The position numbers and the translations under genes are program-made. Positions 1-8,005 of a DNA stretch of 64,000 nucleotides are shown here, one piece after another. Within the stretch, counting starts at the first letter, position 1; every line of letters starts with the position of its first letter. Origin of the DNA: Cucumibacter marinus DSM 18995 (GTDB lineage: Bacteria; Pseudomonadota; Alphaproteobacteria; Rhizobiales; Devosiaceae); assembly GCF_000429865.1 (NCBI RefSeq), contig NZ_AUCR01000002.1, positions 278,978 through 342,977 on the forward strand, read 5' to 3'. The notes under the pieces are model-generated. The model saw nothing but the letters and a program-made list of their open reading frames with translations, searched no databases and was not told where the DNA came from.

Positions 1-453
1 CAGGTCGAACGGGGACTGTCCGTCCCCTCACTCTCATCCTTCTACAAACTGGCAAAGGCCCTCAATGCGCCGATGGAAGAGGTTCTCGATCTCTCCATGG
101 CCAAGGTGCCTGTCACGCGCAAAGGCGACAGGGAAGCCTTCGTGCTGGGCGAGCCGGCAGTGAAGTATGAGAAACTGAGCCCCGGATTTCCGGGAGCGAA
201 GATCAACGTCATCATGATGCATCGTCCGGCCGGGGCAACGACCGAGGTGATGAGTCACGAAGGCGAAGAGTTCATCTATATTCTCAAGGGCGAAGTGCTC
301 TATGAGCTTGATGATGAGCAATACCGTCTCAAAGAGGGCGACGCCATCCACTATCAGGCCGAACGGCCGCACCGCTGCGCAGCGGTCGGACCGGAAGACG
401 CCATCGAGTTGTGGGTTGGCACCGTACCGCTTTTCGAGATGAACAAGGACTGA
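1..453 (+). CDS. XRE-family regulator with C-terminal cupin domain, 5' end missing
   Basis: The reading frame is open from the first base of the window, so the gene begins upstream. The first 32 visible residues look like the recognition end of an XRE helix-turn-helix (a stretch with SLSSFYKLAKALNAPMEEVLDL, the usual 'which step in the fold' helix pattern). Residues about 45-146 form a small cupin_2 barrel (HEGEEFIYILKGEV and ERPHRCAA). XRE-cupin proteins are transcription factors that sense small molecules, often controlling amine, amino-acid or transport genes. The gene ends 28 bases before a strong hairpin terminator and faces the convergent TRAP operon. Its target and ligand cannot be told from this fragment. 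Confidence 0.85.
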   Translation, partial: QVERGLSVPSLSSFYKLAKALNAPMEEVLDLSMAKVPVTRKGDREAFVLGEPAVKYEKLSPGFPGAKINVIMMHRPAGATTEVMSHEGEEFIYILKGEVLYELDDEQYRLKEGDAIHYQAERPHRCAAVGPEDAIELWVGTVPLFEMNKD

Positions 454-480
454 CTGGCGGGCGGATTGCCCGTCGGTATC

Positions 481-512
481 AAAAAGGCCCCGGCATCAGC
501 CGGGGCCTTTTT
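481..512. terminator. Bidirectional rho-independent terminator
   Basis: A perfect stem (GGCCCCGGC / GCCGGGGCC) around a short ATCA loop is flanked by five A on the left and five T on the right, so it can end transcription in both directions. It lies between the convergent XRE-cupin gene and the TRAP large permease gene. Confidence 0.9.
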
Positions 513-536
513 GCCTTGCCTGGGCTGCGCGCCAGG

Positions 537-1901
537 CTAGCCCCCTAAGACCTGGGGCAGCCACAGCACAAGGATAGGCAGAGAGACCAGAACGGCAACG
601 CGCACGATTTCTGCGGCGAAGAAGGGCATGACGCCCTTGAAGGTCTCGATCATGGGAACGTTTTTGGCCTGGGCCGAGATGATGAACACATTCATGCCCA
701 CCGGTGGCGTGATCAATCCCAGCTCGACCACGATAAGGGCCAAGATGCCGAACCACACCTTGAGGTCCTCGGTCGACATGCCGAAGGGCGATCCGTCGGC
801 GCCGGCGAAGTCGCCGCCATTGAGCTGGGCGAGCACCGGCCAGAAGAACGGCACCGCCAGCAGGATCATCGACAGTGAATCCATCAGGCAGCCGAGAACG
901 ATCAGGGCGGCGAGCAGGATGATGAGGATCATCATCGGATGCAGACCCGAACCGACCATCCACTCGGCGGTGGCCTGGGGCACGCCGCCGCGTGCCATGA
1001 AGATTGACAGCAGCGCGGCGCCGAACAGGATCAGATAGATCATGCCGGCGGTTTGCGCCGTCTCCAGCAGCGCCGACTTCATTTCCTTCAGTCGGACGTC
1101 GCCGCGCCAGATACCATAGACGGTGACCAGGAACACGCCGACCGCGGCGGCCGGTGTGGGGTTGAACCAGCCGAAATAGATGCCGCCAATCACCAGCCCG
1201 AAAATGATGAGGACGGGCAGCACGCTGAAGGTTGCGGACCAGAACTCCTCGCGGCTGACGGCTTCGCCCGGCGGACCGGATTCGGGTTTGAACCGCACAT
1301 AGATTGCGATGGTGACGAGGAAGAGCGCCACGGCGATAAGGCCCGGGATCATCGCCGCCTGGAACATGGTGACGATATTGGCCTCGACGATGATGGCGTA
1401 GATCACAAGAACCACCGAAGGCGGAATCAGGATGCCCAACACCCCGCCCGCGGCGACGGTGCCGGTGGCGAGGGCGCCGGAATATTTGAAGCGCTCGAGT
1501 TCGGGCAGGGCGACACGCCCCATGGTCGATGCCGTGGCGAGCGAGGAGCCGCAAACGGCGCCGAAGCCCGCGCAGGCGGCGATCGCCGACATGGCGACGC
1601 CGCCCCTGAAGCGGCCGAGCCAGGCATTGGCAGCGCGGAACAGGTCCGCCGAAAGACCCGCACGGGTCGAGATATTGCCCATCAGGACGAACATCGGCAC
1701 GACCGATAGGTCATAAACCGAGAACCGGCTCCAGCCGAGGGTCTTGAGCTGGTTGAGGAAGATGGCGGGATCGCCGCCGAACAGGATGATCGAGCCAACC
1801 GAACCCACGAAGATCATCGCATAGGCGATGGGAACCCGGATTGCGATCAGCAGAATGAGAACGCCGAGACCGCCGAACCCGGTCAACAATGCCTGGCTCA
1901 T
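537..1901 (-). CDS. dctM: TRAP transporter large permease (DctM family)
   Basis: This 454-residue protein is the main membrane subunit of a tripartite ATP-independent periplasmic importer, which uses an ion gradient to bring in organic acids delivered by the DctP protein. It is hydrophobic throughout with about 12 membrane helices and has DctM features such as the G-F-G-A-x-C-G-S-S segment near residues 113-120 and G-x-L-I-P-P-S near 153-159. Length is normal for the family (about 425-460). It follows the small permease gene by one base and the binding-protein gene, giving the standard P-Q-M order. The substrate is unknown; the linked thiamine-diphosphate enzyme suggests a 2-oxo acid or aromatic acid (inference). 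Confidence 0.93.
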   Translation of the reverse strand: MSQALLTGFGGLGVLILLIAIRVPIAYAMIFVGSVGSIILFGGDPAIFLNQLKTLGWSRFSVYDLSVVPMFVLMGNISTRAGLSADLFRAANAWLGRFRGGVAMSAIAACAGFGAVCGSSLATASTMGRVALPELERFKYSGALATGTVAAGGVLGILIPPSVVLVIYAIIVEANIVTMFQAAMIPGLIAVALFLVTIAIYVRFKPESGPPGEAVSREEFWSATFSVLPVLIIFGLVIGGIYFGWFNPTPAAAVGVFLVTVYGIWRGDVRLKEMKSALLETAQTAGMIYLILFGAALLSIFMARGGVPQATAEWMVGSGLHPMMILIILLAALIVLGCLMDSLSMILLAVPFFWPVLAQLNGGDFAGADGSPFGMSTEDLKVWFGILALIVVELGLITPPVGMNVFIISAQAKNVPMIETFKGVMPFFAAEIVRVAVLVSLPILVLWLPQVLGG

Positions 1902-1902
1902 A

Positions 1903-2418
1903 TCAGCCCTTTCTCACGGTAGTGGCCGCATCGAACAGGGTGATGACCTGGGCGAGGAGCAGAAGGACAAGCGAGATAATGATGGGCACGAAGGCGTACC
2001 AGATCGGTATGCTCAGAATGGCGGTGGTTTCGGGGTATTTGATGTAGTCGAACATGCCGAGCCATGTCTGGCGGGTCATGACAGCCATGAAGATGATGGC
2101 GCCTACGGTGGCCAGAATGGTGAGGACGGCTACCCCGCGGGGCGGCAACCCCGAGGTAAAGATGTCGGCAGTCACATTGGCGCCGGTCAGCTGGGCGTAG
2201 GGCAGGAAGGCGAACACCGAGATCGCCACGCCCATCTGCACAAGCTCGAAATCTCCGGGAAAAGTGCGCCCGATGGTGGCGCCGCCCGTGACCGAGACGG
2301 TGCTCATCACCACGATTGCCATCAGCAGGAACCCGCCTGCCAACGCCCACCAGGTGATAAGACGGCGGGCGAGGCCAACCAGCCCCGCCCGCTCATCAGT
2401 GTTGTCAATGGCACTCAT
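1903..2418 (-). CDS. dctQ: TRAP transporter small permease (DctQ family)
   Basis: This 171-residue protein has the four predicted membrane helices of DctQ subunits, which bind the large permease and help dock the substrate-loaded DctP. Sequence is poorly conserved in the family, so the call leans on the size, the helix pattern and the position between dctP (three bases away) and dctM. The three genes are surely one transcript. Confidence 0.9.
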   Translation of the reverse strand: MSAIDNTDERAGLVGLARRLITWWALAGGFLLMAIVVMSTVSVTGGATIGRTFPGDFELVQMGVAISVFAFLPYAQLTGANVTADIFTSGLPPRGVAVLTILATVGAIIFMAVMTRQTWLGMFDYIKYPETTAILSIPIWYAFVPIIISLVLLLLAQVITLFDAATTVRKG

Positions 2419-2421
2419 GCC

Positions 2422-3468
2422 TTATTGGCTCGAGTACTTGGCGATCAGCTCGCGGGCACGCTCCACAAGGGCGGCGCCGTCAATGCCTTCGCCAGAGACC
2501 TCTTCGATCCAGCGGTCAACAACCGGCTCAAGCTGGGTGTAGAAGGCTTCGGTTTCCTCTTCGCTGAGAACGATGTGCTCGTTACCGGCGTCGGTGGCCA
2601 GCTTGATGCCGAAATCGTCCGAAGCGCGCCAGATCTCGCCGACCTCACGGACCCAGTCCTCGCCGGAGGCATCGCGGAACGCCTTCTGGATGTCTTCAGG
2701 CAGGCCGTCCCAGCGGGCCCTGTTCATCGACACCTGGAAAGTGGTGGTGCCGAAGCGGGCCATGTCCGCGCCCTCGATCTGGTACTTGGTCTGATCCTGC
2801 AGCTTGAGCGGCGGGATGATTTCCCAGGGAATGAAGGCGCCGTCGACGACCTTCTTGGAGAGCGCCTGCGGCAGGTCCGGCACCGGCATGGCGACCGGGC
2901 TTGCGCCGAGCGCTTCGATGATCCAGGCGCCGGTCCGGGTCGGAATGCGCATCTGCAGACCTTCGAGATCGGCGGGCTTGCGCACTTCCTTGTCGACCAT
3001 ATGGATGCCCTGGCCGGCATGGACATGAAGGAACATCACTTCGACGCCTTCATACTCCTGCTTCAGGGTGTCTTCGAACATCTCGCGCATGGCGAGGTTG
3101 GTCGCGACCGGGTCGTTACGGTGAACATTGGGCAGTTCGAACACCTCGGTCCGCGGGAACAGGCCCGGGGTGTAGCCCTGCACGGTCCAGACGAGATCGA
3201 CGACGCCGTCACGGACCTGGCGGATCAGCTCCGGGGGGGCGCCACCAAGGGTCATTGCGGGGTAGATTTCGATCTTCACCTGACCGCCGGAATTCTCCTC
3301 GACCTGCCTGGCCCAGGGTTCCAGCATCTGGGTCTGGGCCGGGGCACCGGCACCCAGAAAGTGATGCAGTTTGAATGTGTATTCCTGGGCCTGCGCGCTC
3401 ACGGCACCGGCGACCAGACCGACAGCGGTCATCGCCAGGCCAAGCTTGGCCATCAGTTTATTCTTCAT
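2422..3468 (-). CDS. dctP: TRAP transporter substrate-binding protein (DctP family)
   Basis: This 348-residue periplasmic protein captures the substrate for the TRAP permease. The start chosen at 3468 is preceded by GGGAGGAAAATC, a strong ribosome site, and gives a clean signal peptide (MKNKLMAKLGLAMTAVG ... SAQAQ); an upstream in-frame start would add 27 residues that do not look like a leader. The mature protein has the DctP pattern: LHHFLG near the N terminus, EIYPAMTLGG, a segment LQMRIPTRTGAW around the binding arginine, and GAFIPWE. It is the first gene of the dctPQM operon. Which acid it binds cannot be read from sequence; comparison with structurally solved DctP proteins would be the test. 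Confidence 0.92.
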   Translation of the reverse strand: MKNKLMAKLGLAMTAVGLVAGAVSAQAQEYTFKLHHFLGAGAPAQTQMLEPWARQVEENSGGQVKIEIYPAMTLGGAPPELIRQVRDGVVDLVWTVQGYTPGLFPRTEVFELPNVHRNDPVATNLAMREMFEDTLKQEYEGVEVMFLHVHAGQGIHMVDKEVRKPADLEGLQMRIPTRTGAWIIEALGASPVAMPVPDLPQALSKKVVDGAFIPWEIIPPLKLQDQTKYQIEGADMARFGTTTFQVSMNRARWDGLPEDIQKAFRDASGEDWVREVGEIWRASDDFGIKLATDAGNEHIVLSEEETEAFYTQLEPVVDRWIEEVSGEGIDGAALVERARELIAKYSSQ

Positions 3469-3570
3469 GATTTTCCTCCCATTGCGCAGAATTTGAACAG
3501 CCTTTTGCGCATGTGTCCAGAGCGGCCGTTCCAAGCGAAGTCTGAACACAGTGTCGTCAATTCAGACGTC

Positions 3571-5352
3571 CTATGCGATCTTCACCTCCAATAGGGCCGG
3601 GCCCTTTTTCTCCTCCACATGACGTATTGCCTTGGCCAGTGCGGCAGGCAGCTCGTCGGGCTGTTCCACCATCGCGGCATAGGCGCGGCTGGCCTCGGCA
3701 ATCTTGGTAAAATCGGGTGTCGGTTCGAGTGTTGTCAAAGGCATTCGGTTGGCCTTGGCCGCATAGCCGTCCGGATAAAGTCCGGTCACTGAATGGCGGA
3801 CCGCCGCCCATTCGGCATTGTTCACGATCACGATCAGCACCGGCAGGTTGAGCGCCTCGGCGATCTGATGGCAGGCGACCGGATTGGCGAACATGTAGGA
3901 CCCGTCGCCCATGGTGGCGATGACCAGTCGATCGGGGGCGCCGAGCTTCATGCCAAGCGCACAGGGGAACGACCAGCCCAACCCTCCGGCATGGGGCTCC
4001 TGATGCCAGGAATTATGCTCGGTCAGAATGATCTGGTCGAGCGGGCAGCCGAGTTCCGACAGGACTGTCGCGTCCTTGCGGCCGGCGATGGCGTCCGACA
4101 GGCATTTCGACACATAGGCCTTGGACATCGGATACTCGGCCTTGGCAGCGGCATCCGCCTTTTCCCGCATGGCCCTTGCTGCGTTCCTGACCGGTTCCGC
4201 GCGTGCAGCGATGCGCTCGCTCGCCTCTTGCTTCAGTGCAGACAGCGCGTCGGCCAATGCTTCCATGGCCGGGGCCGTTTCCGAAACGATGGTCAGGTCG
4301 GAGCGGAAATTGCGAACCGGGGTGCGTGAGAACAGCGGGTCCGGCGCGATCTGGATGATTTTCGCATCGTCGCGCGGCGTGTGGACATCGGGCATCCACG
4401 GCGCCAGAGCATCGACCACAAGGACCACGTCCGCTTCCGAGATCCAGGGCTCTGGGTCGGTGCCGACATAGGTCGGGTGGTCTGTGGGGATGGCGGTTGC
4501 CACGGCCCACCACTGGCAGACCGGGATATTGAACTCACCGGCGAGTTTCGACAGGGCAGCGAAACCCGCCGGCGAGCCCGCGCCACGCTGTGCGAAGATG
4601 ACAGGGTTTTTGGCCCCCGCCAACGCCGCCGCAGCGTCGCGGATCTGGTTCATGTCCGGGGCCGAAACCGCCGGTTGCATCGATGGTGGGCTATAGAGGC
4701 CCTCCGTCGGGCATGGTTCACATAGTACCTCGCGCGGAAGGGAAAGGTAAACCGGTCCCTTGGGTGTCGAGTTGGCAATTGCGCTCGCGCGGTCGAGTAA
4801 TTCACCGATTTGTTCAGGGAATTTGAGCTCGTAGTCCCATTTGGTGGCTTCACGCACCAGCGCGGTCTGGTCGAACATCTCCTGTCCCCAGCCGATGGGG
4901 ACGGTGCGGGCACCAAAACGGCCCTTTTCGGTCACCGGGGTGCGGCCGGAAAAGACCACCATGGGCACCTGGTCGATATTCGCATTGATGGTGCCGATAG
5001 AGCCATTGGCGAGACCGACATTGGTGTGCAGACCGACCGCCTGCGCCTTGCCGGTCGCGAAATAATAGCCGTGCGCCATGCCGAGGGCGGCGTGTTCGTG
5101 GGGCACGATGATGGCTTCGGGCAGAGCGACATCCTTGGCGGCAGCTTCCGCCAGGCCCTCGATCAGGGGCGGGAAGTCGGTGCCGGAATTGCAAAAGACA
5201 TAATCAATGCCGATCGATTTGAGCCGGGCGAACATGGCAGCGCCGGCGGTAATCGTCGCGGCGCCATCGGCACCGAGTTCAGCGCTGTTTTCACCGTTCT
5301 GCGCGGTGGTTGTTTCGGCCTGTTTTTCCACCGCATCGCTTGCGATCGTCAC
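3571..5352 (-). CDS. Thiamine-diphosphate-dependent enzyme (acetolactate synthase/benzoylformate decarboxylase superfamily)
   Basis: This 593-residue cytosolic enzyme has all three domains of the superfamily. The N-terminal domain carries the cofactor-activating glutamate (HEHAALGMAHGY, Glu86), the middle domain is the DHS-like fold, and residues 482-512 are the cofactor motif (GDGSYMF ... NN). Members split or join 2-oxo acids. It does not match a true IlvB by context: there is no IlvN subunit gene, and the gene lies beside a TRAP importer and opposite an IclR regulator. It could be a decarboxylase for an aromatic 2-oxo acid (the neighbourhood is aromatic), but that is only a guess. The 103-base gap to dctP holds no clear terminator, so cotranscription with the importer is likely. 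Confidence 0.85.
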   Translation of the reverse strand: MTIASDAVEKQAETTTAQNGENSAELGADGAATITAGAAMFARLKSIGIDYVFCNSGTDFPPLIEGLAEAAAKDVALPEAIIVPHEHAALGMAHGYYFATGKAQAVGLHTNVGLANGSIGTINANIDQVPMVVFSGRTPVTEKGRFGARTVPIGWGQEMFDQTALVREATKWDYELKFPEQIGELLDRASAIANSTPKGPVYLSLPREVLCEPCPTEGLYSPPSMQPAVSAPDMNQIRDAAAALAGAKNPVIFAQRGAGSPAGFAALSKLAGEFNIPVCQWWAVATAIPTDHPTYVGTDPEPWISEADVVLVVDALAPWMPDVHTPRDDAKIIQIAPDPLFSRTPVRNFRSDLTIVSETAPAMEALADALSALKQEASERIAARAEPVRNAARAMREKADAAAKAEYPMSKAYVSKCLSDAIAGRKDATVLSELGCPLDQIILTEHNSWHQEPHAGGLGWSFPCALGMKLGAPDRLVIATMGDGSYMFANPVACHQIAEALNLPVLIVIVNNAEWAAVRHSVTGLYPDGYAAKANRMPLTTLEPTPDFTKIAEASRAYAAMVEQPDELPAALAKAIRHVEEKKGPALLEVKIA

Positions 5353-5475
5353 ACCTTACCCCGATACTTGTATTTCTATTTTTGAAATGATACTTTTGAT
5401 TATTGTTGATTACTCAATCCGGGCTGTCAACGGCTTCCGTGCCAGTGAAGGGTATGGTACCAGAAAATATTTCGC
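5353..5475. promoter_or_regulatory. Divergent promoter region with candidate IclR operators
   Basis: This 123-base AT-rich gap separates the thiamine-diphosphate gene from the divergent iclR-type gene. It holds two inverted repeats: ATTTC-N7-GAAAT at 5372-5388 and GAAAATATTTC at 5463-5473, the latter two bases before the regulator's start codon. IclR regulators usually bind AT-rich palindromes of the GAAAT/ATTTC kind in the shared promoter of their target. Binding is not shown by sequence alone. Confidence 0.4.
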
Positions 5476-6279
5476 GTGTTAACTAACTCGGGTCTTCAAG
5501 GCCCGTCAGCTCTTGAGGACCCAGTGGCGTCGCAACTCAACAATTCAGTGATCCGAGGATTCGCGATTCTCGACCTGTTCACCCCGGATCGTCCGCAGCT
5601 TTCGAGCGGCGAGGTCGCGTCCGCGCTCGGCATGAACAATGTGACGGCGCATCGTTTCCTCAAGAGCCTTGAGGCGGCGGGTGCGCTGATCGCGGTGCGA
5701 AAGGGGCAATACCGGCTCGGCTACAGGCTGCTCGATCTAGCGGCGCGGGCAGCGGACGAGCACAACCTCGTCAGCCGCCTTCAGCCGGTGCTCAACGAGC
5801 TTGCCGAAAAGGTCAATGAATCGGTGATGGCCACCCGGTTCGACGGGCGCTGGACGACCTGTGTGGCCACCGCCTATTCGAGCCGCGCGGTGGCATTCAA
5901 CGCACGCATCGGCGCACGCTTCGAGAGCCATGCCACGGCTAATGGCAAGATCTGGTTGGCTAATCTCGAACCGGCGGCTTTCAAGCGCTATCTCGATTCA
6001 ACCCCACTCGAGCGGATTTCGGAGAATACGCTGGCGGATCGCGATGAGTTGGTGCGCGACATCGAAGCCACCCGCGAGCGCGGCTACGCGATCAACGAGC
6101 AGGAGCGCGAGATCGACCTGCATGCGGTCGCCGTGCCGATCAAGAGCCGGGAAGGGGTAATGGTCGCGGGCGTCTCGATTTTCGGTCCCTCCGCCCGTTT
6201 CGACCACAAGGCCTCTGAAGCGGCACTTCCCTTGCTGTTCGAGGCTGCGAAATCGGCACAGGACGTGCTCTACGGCTAG
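5476..6279 (+). CDS. IclR-family transcriptional regulator
   Basis: This 267-residue protein has an N-terminal winged helix-turn-helix (about residues 22-75, with LSSGEVASALGMNNVTAHRF) and a C-terminal ligand-binding IclR domain (about 90-265). The frame starts with GTG at 5476; a second GTG at 5524 (VASQLNNSV) would give a more usual N terminus of about 250 residues, so the start is uncertain. IclR proteins typically repress or activate catabolic genes and sense the pathway substrate. Being divergent from the thiamine-diphosphate enzyme and TRAP importer, it most likely controls them. A strong terminator follows. Confidence 0.9.
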   Translation: MLTNSGLQGPSALEDPVASQLNNSVIRGFAILDLFTPDRPQLSSGEVASALGMNNVTAHRFLKSLEAAGALIAVRKGQYRLGYRLLDLAARAADEHNLVSRLQPVLNELAEKVNESVMATRFDGRWTTCVATAYSSRAVAFNARIGARFESHATANGKIWLANLEPAAFKRYLDSTPLERISENTLADRDELVRDIEATRERGYAINEQEREIDLHAVAVPIKSREGVMVAGVSIFGPSARFDHKASEAALPLLFEAAKSAQDVLYG

Positions 6280-6305
6280 CCTTTTAGGCCTGACCCTAAA
6301 AAGAA

Positions 6306-6329
6306 AACGCCCCGCACGAGCGGGGCGTT
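6306..6329. terminator. Rho-independent terminator between convergent genes
   Basis: The stem ACGCCCCGC / GCGGGGCGT around ACGA sits 27 bases after the IclR gene and 27 bases after the end of the convergent GMC oxidoreductase gene. A-rich sequence lies on the left (AAAAAGAAA) and T-rich on the right, so it probably serves both genes. Confidence 0.8.
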
Positions 6330-6355
6330 GTCGTTTCGGCAATGCGCTGAAGGGC

Positions 6356-7954
6356 TCAGCCTGCCAGTTTGTGCTTGCCCATGATGTCCCGTGCGCAGCG
6401 CTCTGCGATCATCATCACCGGTGCGTTGGTATTGCCGCTGACCAGCGTCGGCATCACCGAGGCATCGGCGACGCGAAGGCCTTCGATCCCGTGCACCTTC
6501 AGATCCGGACCGACCACCGCCATCTTGTCGGTTTCGGGGCTCATCTTGCAGGTCCCCGAAGGATGGAACACGGTCTTCGAAGTCGAGCGCACATGCTGCT
6601 CGAGCGCCGAGCGGTCGTTCTCGATGCCTTCTTCGGGCAGCACACGGCGCTTCATGATGCTCGCCAGCGCGGGGGCCTTGAGGATCCTGATGCCAAGCTG
6701 TACGGCACGAACCATGATCTCGACATCCCAGGGGTCGGTGTAACCGCCGGCATCGAACAGAGCGGGATCCTTGGGATTGGAGGACCGCAGTTTCACCGAT
6801 CCACGGGATTTCGGCCTCAGATTGCACGGGCTCATGGTGATGCCGTGGCCATTATAGGGCTCACGGTCCACGAAGCCGACAAGGGTTGGCAGGGTGTGGA
6901 ACTGCACATCCACCACGCCGTCCCCGGTCAGATCGGCAAAGGCACCGCATTCGACCACGTTCGAGGACAGAATGCCGGTCCGGGTCAGCATGTATTGCAG
7001 ACCGTGGCGCATGGCCTTGAGGCCCTTGTCCTGTCCCAGCAGCGAGATCGGGTCCTTGCTCTCGCCCTGCACCGGCACTTCGAGGTGATCCTGGAAGTTC
7101 TCCCCGACACCGGGCAGATCATGCACCACTTCGATGCCGTGGCCCGAAATCTCCTCGGCATTGCCGATGCCAGAAATCTGCATCAGGCGCGGGGTTTCGA
7201 TAGCGCCTGCGCACATGATGATTTCGCCACCGCAGGCGATGCGCTCGCCGGTCTCCATTTCCACGCCGACAGCCTTGTTGCCCTCGAACAGGATCCGGGC
7301 GACGCGGCGCCGGGTCATGATGTTGAGGTTCTGCCGGCCTTCGGCCTTGCGCAGGAACGCCTGTGCCGAGCTCCAACGGCGGCCGTTGTGGGTCGTCGTC
7401 TGGTAGAACCCGGCCCCTTCCTGGCTGGCACCGTTGAAATCGTCATTGGCGGGAATGCCCGCTTCGGTGCAGGCCTTCACGAATGCCTTGCTCAGCGGAT
7501 GCTGGTAGCGCGTGCGCGAAACATGCAACTCGCCGGAATCCCCGTGAAACTGGTCGTGGATGACATGGTTGTGCTCGAGGTCGCGGAAGACCGGCAGCAC
7601 GTCGTCATAGGACCAGCCGCGATTGCCCATCTGGGCCCAGTTGTCATAGTCGGCCGCCGCACCGCGGATATAGACCATGGCGTTGACCGAGCTGCCGCCA
7701 CCGATCACGTGTCCTTGCGGAATGTAGTTGGTGCGGTTGGCAAAACTCTCGGTCGGCTCACCCTCGTAAATCTTCACATCGATGCCCTTCTCCATGACCT
7801 TGAAGAAGGTGGCCGGGATGTGAATCCACGGGTCGCGGTCCTTGCGACCGGATTCAATGAGAAGAACCCGGTTGCCCGGGTTCTCCGAAAGGCGGGAGGC
7901 CATCACACAGCCTGAGGAGCCCCCGCCCACGACGATATAGTCGTATCGTTCCAT
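6356..7954 (-). CDS. GMC-family FAD-dependent oxidoreductase (choline dehydrogenase-like)
   Basis: This 532-residue flavoenzyme oxidises an alcohol to an aldehyde. The FAD-binding dinucleotide fold opens the protein (YIVVGGGSSGCVMASRLSE, residues 6-24), followed by the GMC signature VIGGGSSVNAMVYIRG and, near the C terminus, the catalytic histidine segment HPSGTCKMSP. Length matches BetA-like enzymes. There is no betB/betI pair, so choline is not a safe substrate; the downstream-transcribed neighbour set is an aldehyde dehydrogenase gene just upstream on the same strand (gap 51 bases), which would oxidise the aldehyde it makes. An aryl or alkyl alcohol is as likely as choline. Confidence 0.88.
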   Translation of the reverse strand: MERYDYIVVGGGSSGCVMASRLSENPGNRVLLIESGRKDRDPWIHIPATFFKVMEKGIDVKIYEGEPTESFANRTNYIPQGHVIGGGSSVNAMVYIRGAAADYDNWAQMGNRGWSYDDVLPVFRDLEHNHVIHDQFHGDSGELHVSRTRYQHPLSKAFVKACTEAGIPANDDFNGASQEGAGFYQTTTHNGRRWSSAQAFLRKAEGRQNLNIMTRRRVARILFEGNKAVGVEMETGERIACGGEIIMCAGAIETPRLMQISGIGNAEEISGHGIEVVHDLPGVGENFQDHLEVPVQGESKDPISLLGQDKGLKAMRHGLQYMLTRTGILSSNVVECGAFADLTGDGVVDVQFHTLPTLVGFVDREPYNGHGITMSPCNLRPKSRGSVKLRSSNPKDPALFDAGGYTDPWDVEIMVRAVQLGIRILKAPALASIMKRRVLPEEGIENDRSALEQHVRSTSKTVFHPSGTCKMSPETDKMAVVGPDLKVHGIEGLRVADASVMPTLVSGNTNAPVMMIAERCARDIMGKHKLAG

Positions 7955-8005
7955 TGTTATTGTCGTTCCCTCTAATCGTTCCCTTCCCCGCGGCAGCCGG
8001 GGATG

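Noticed and set aside
1828..3594. Long plus-strand open frame across the dctPQM genes
   Set aside because: It spans three genes of the opposite strand, has no ribosome site and low-complexity composition.
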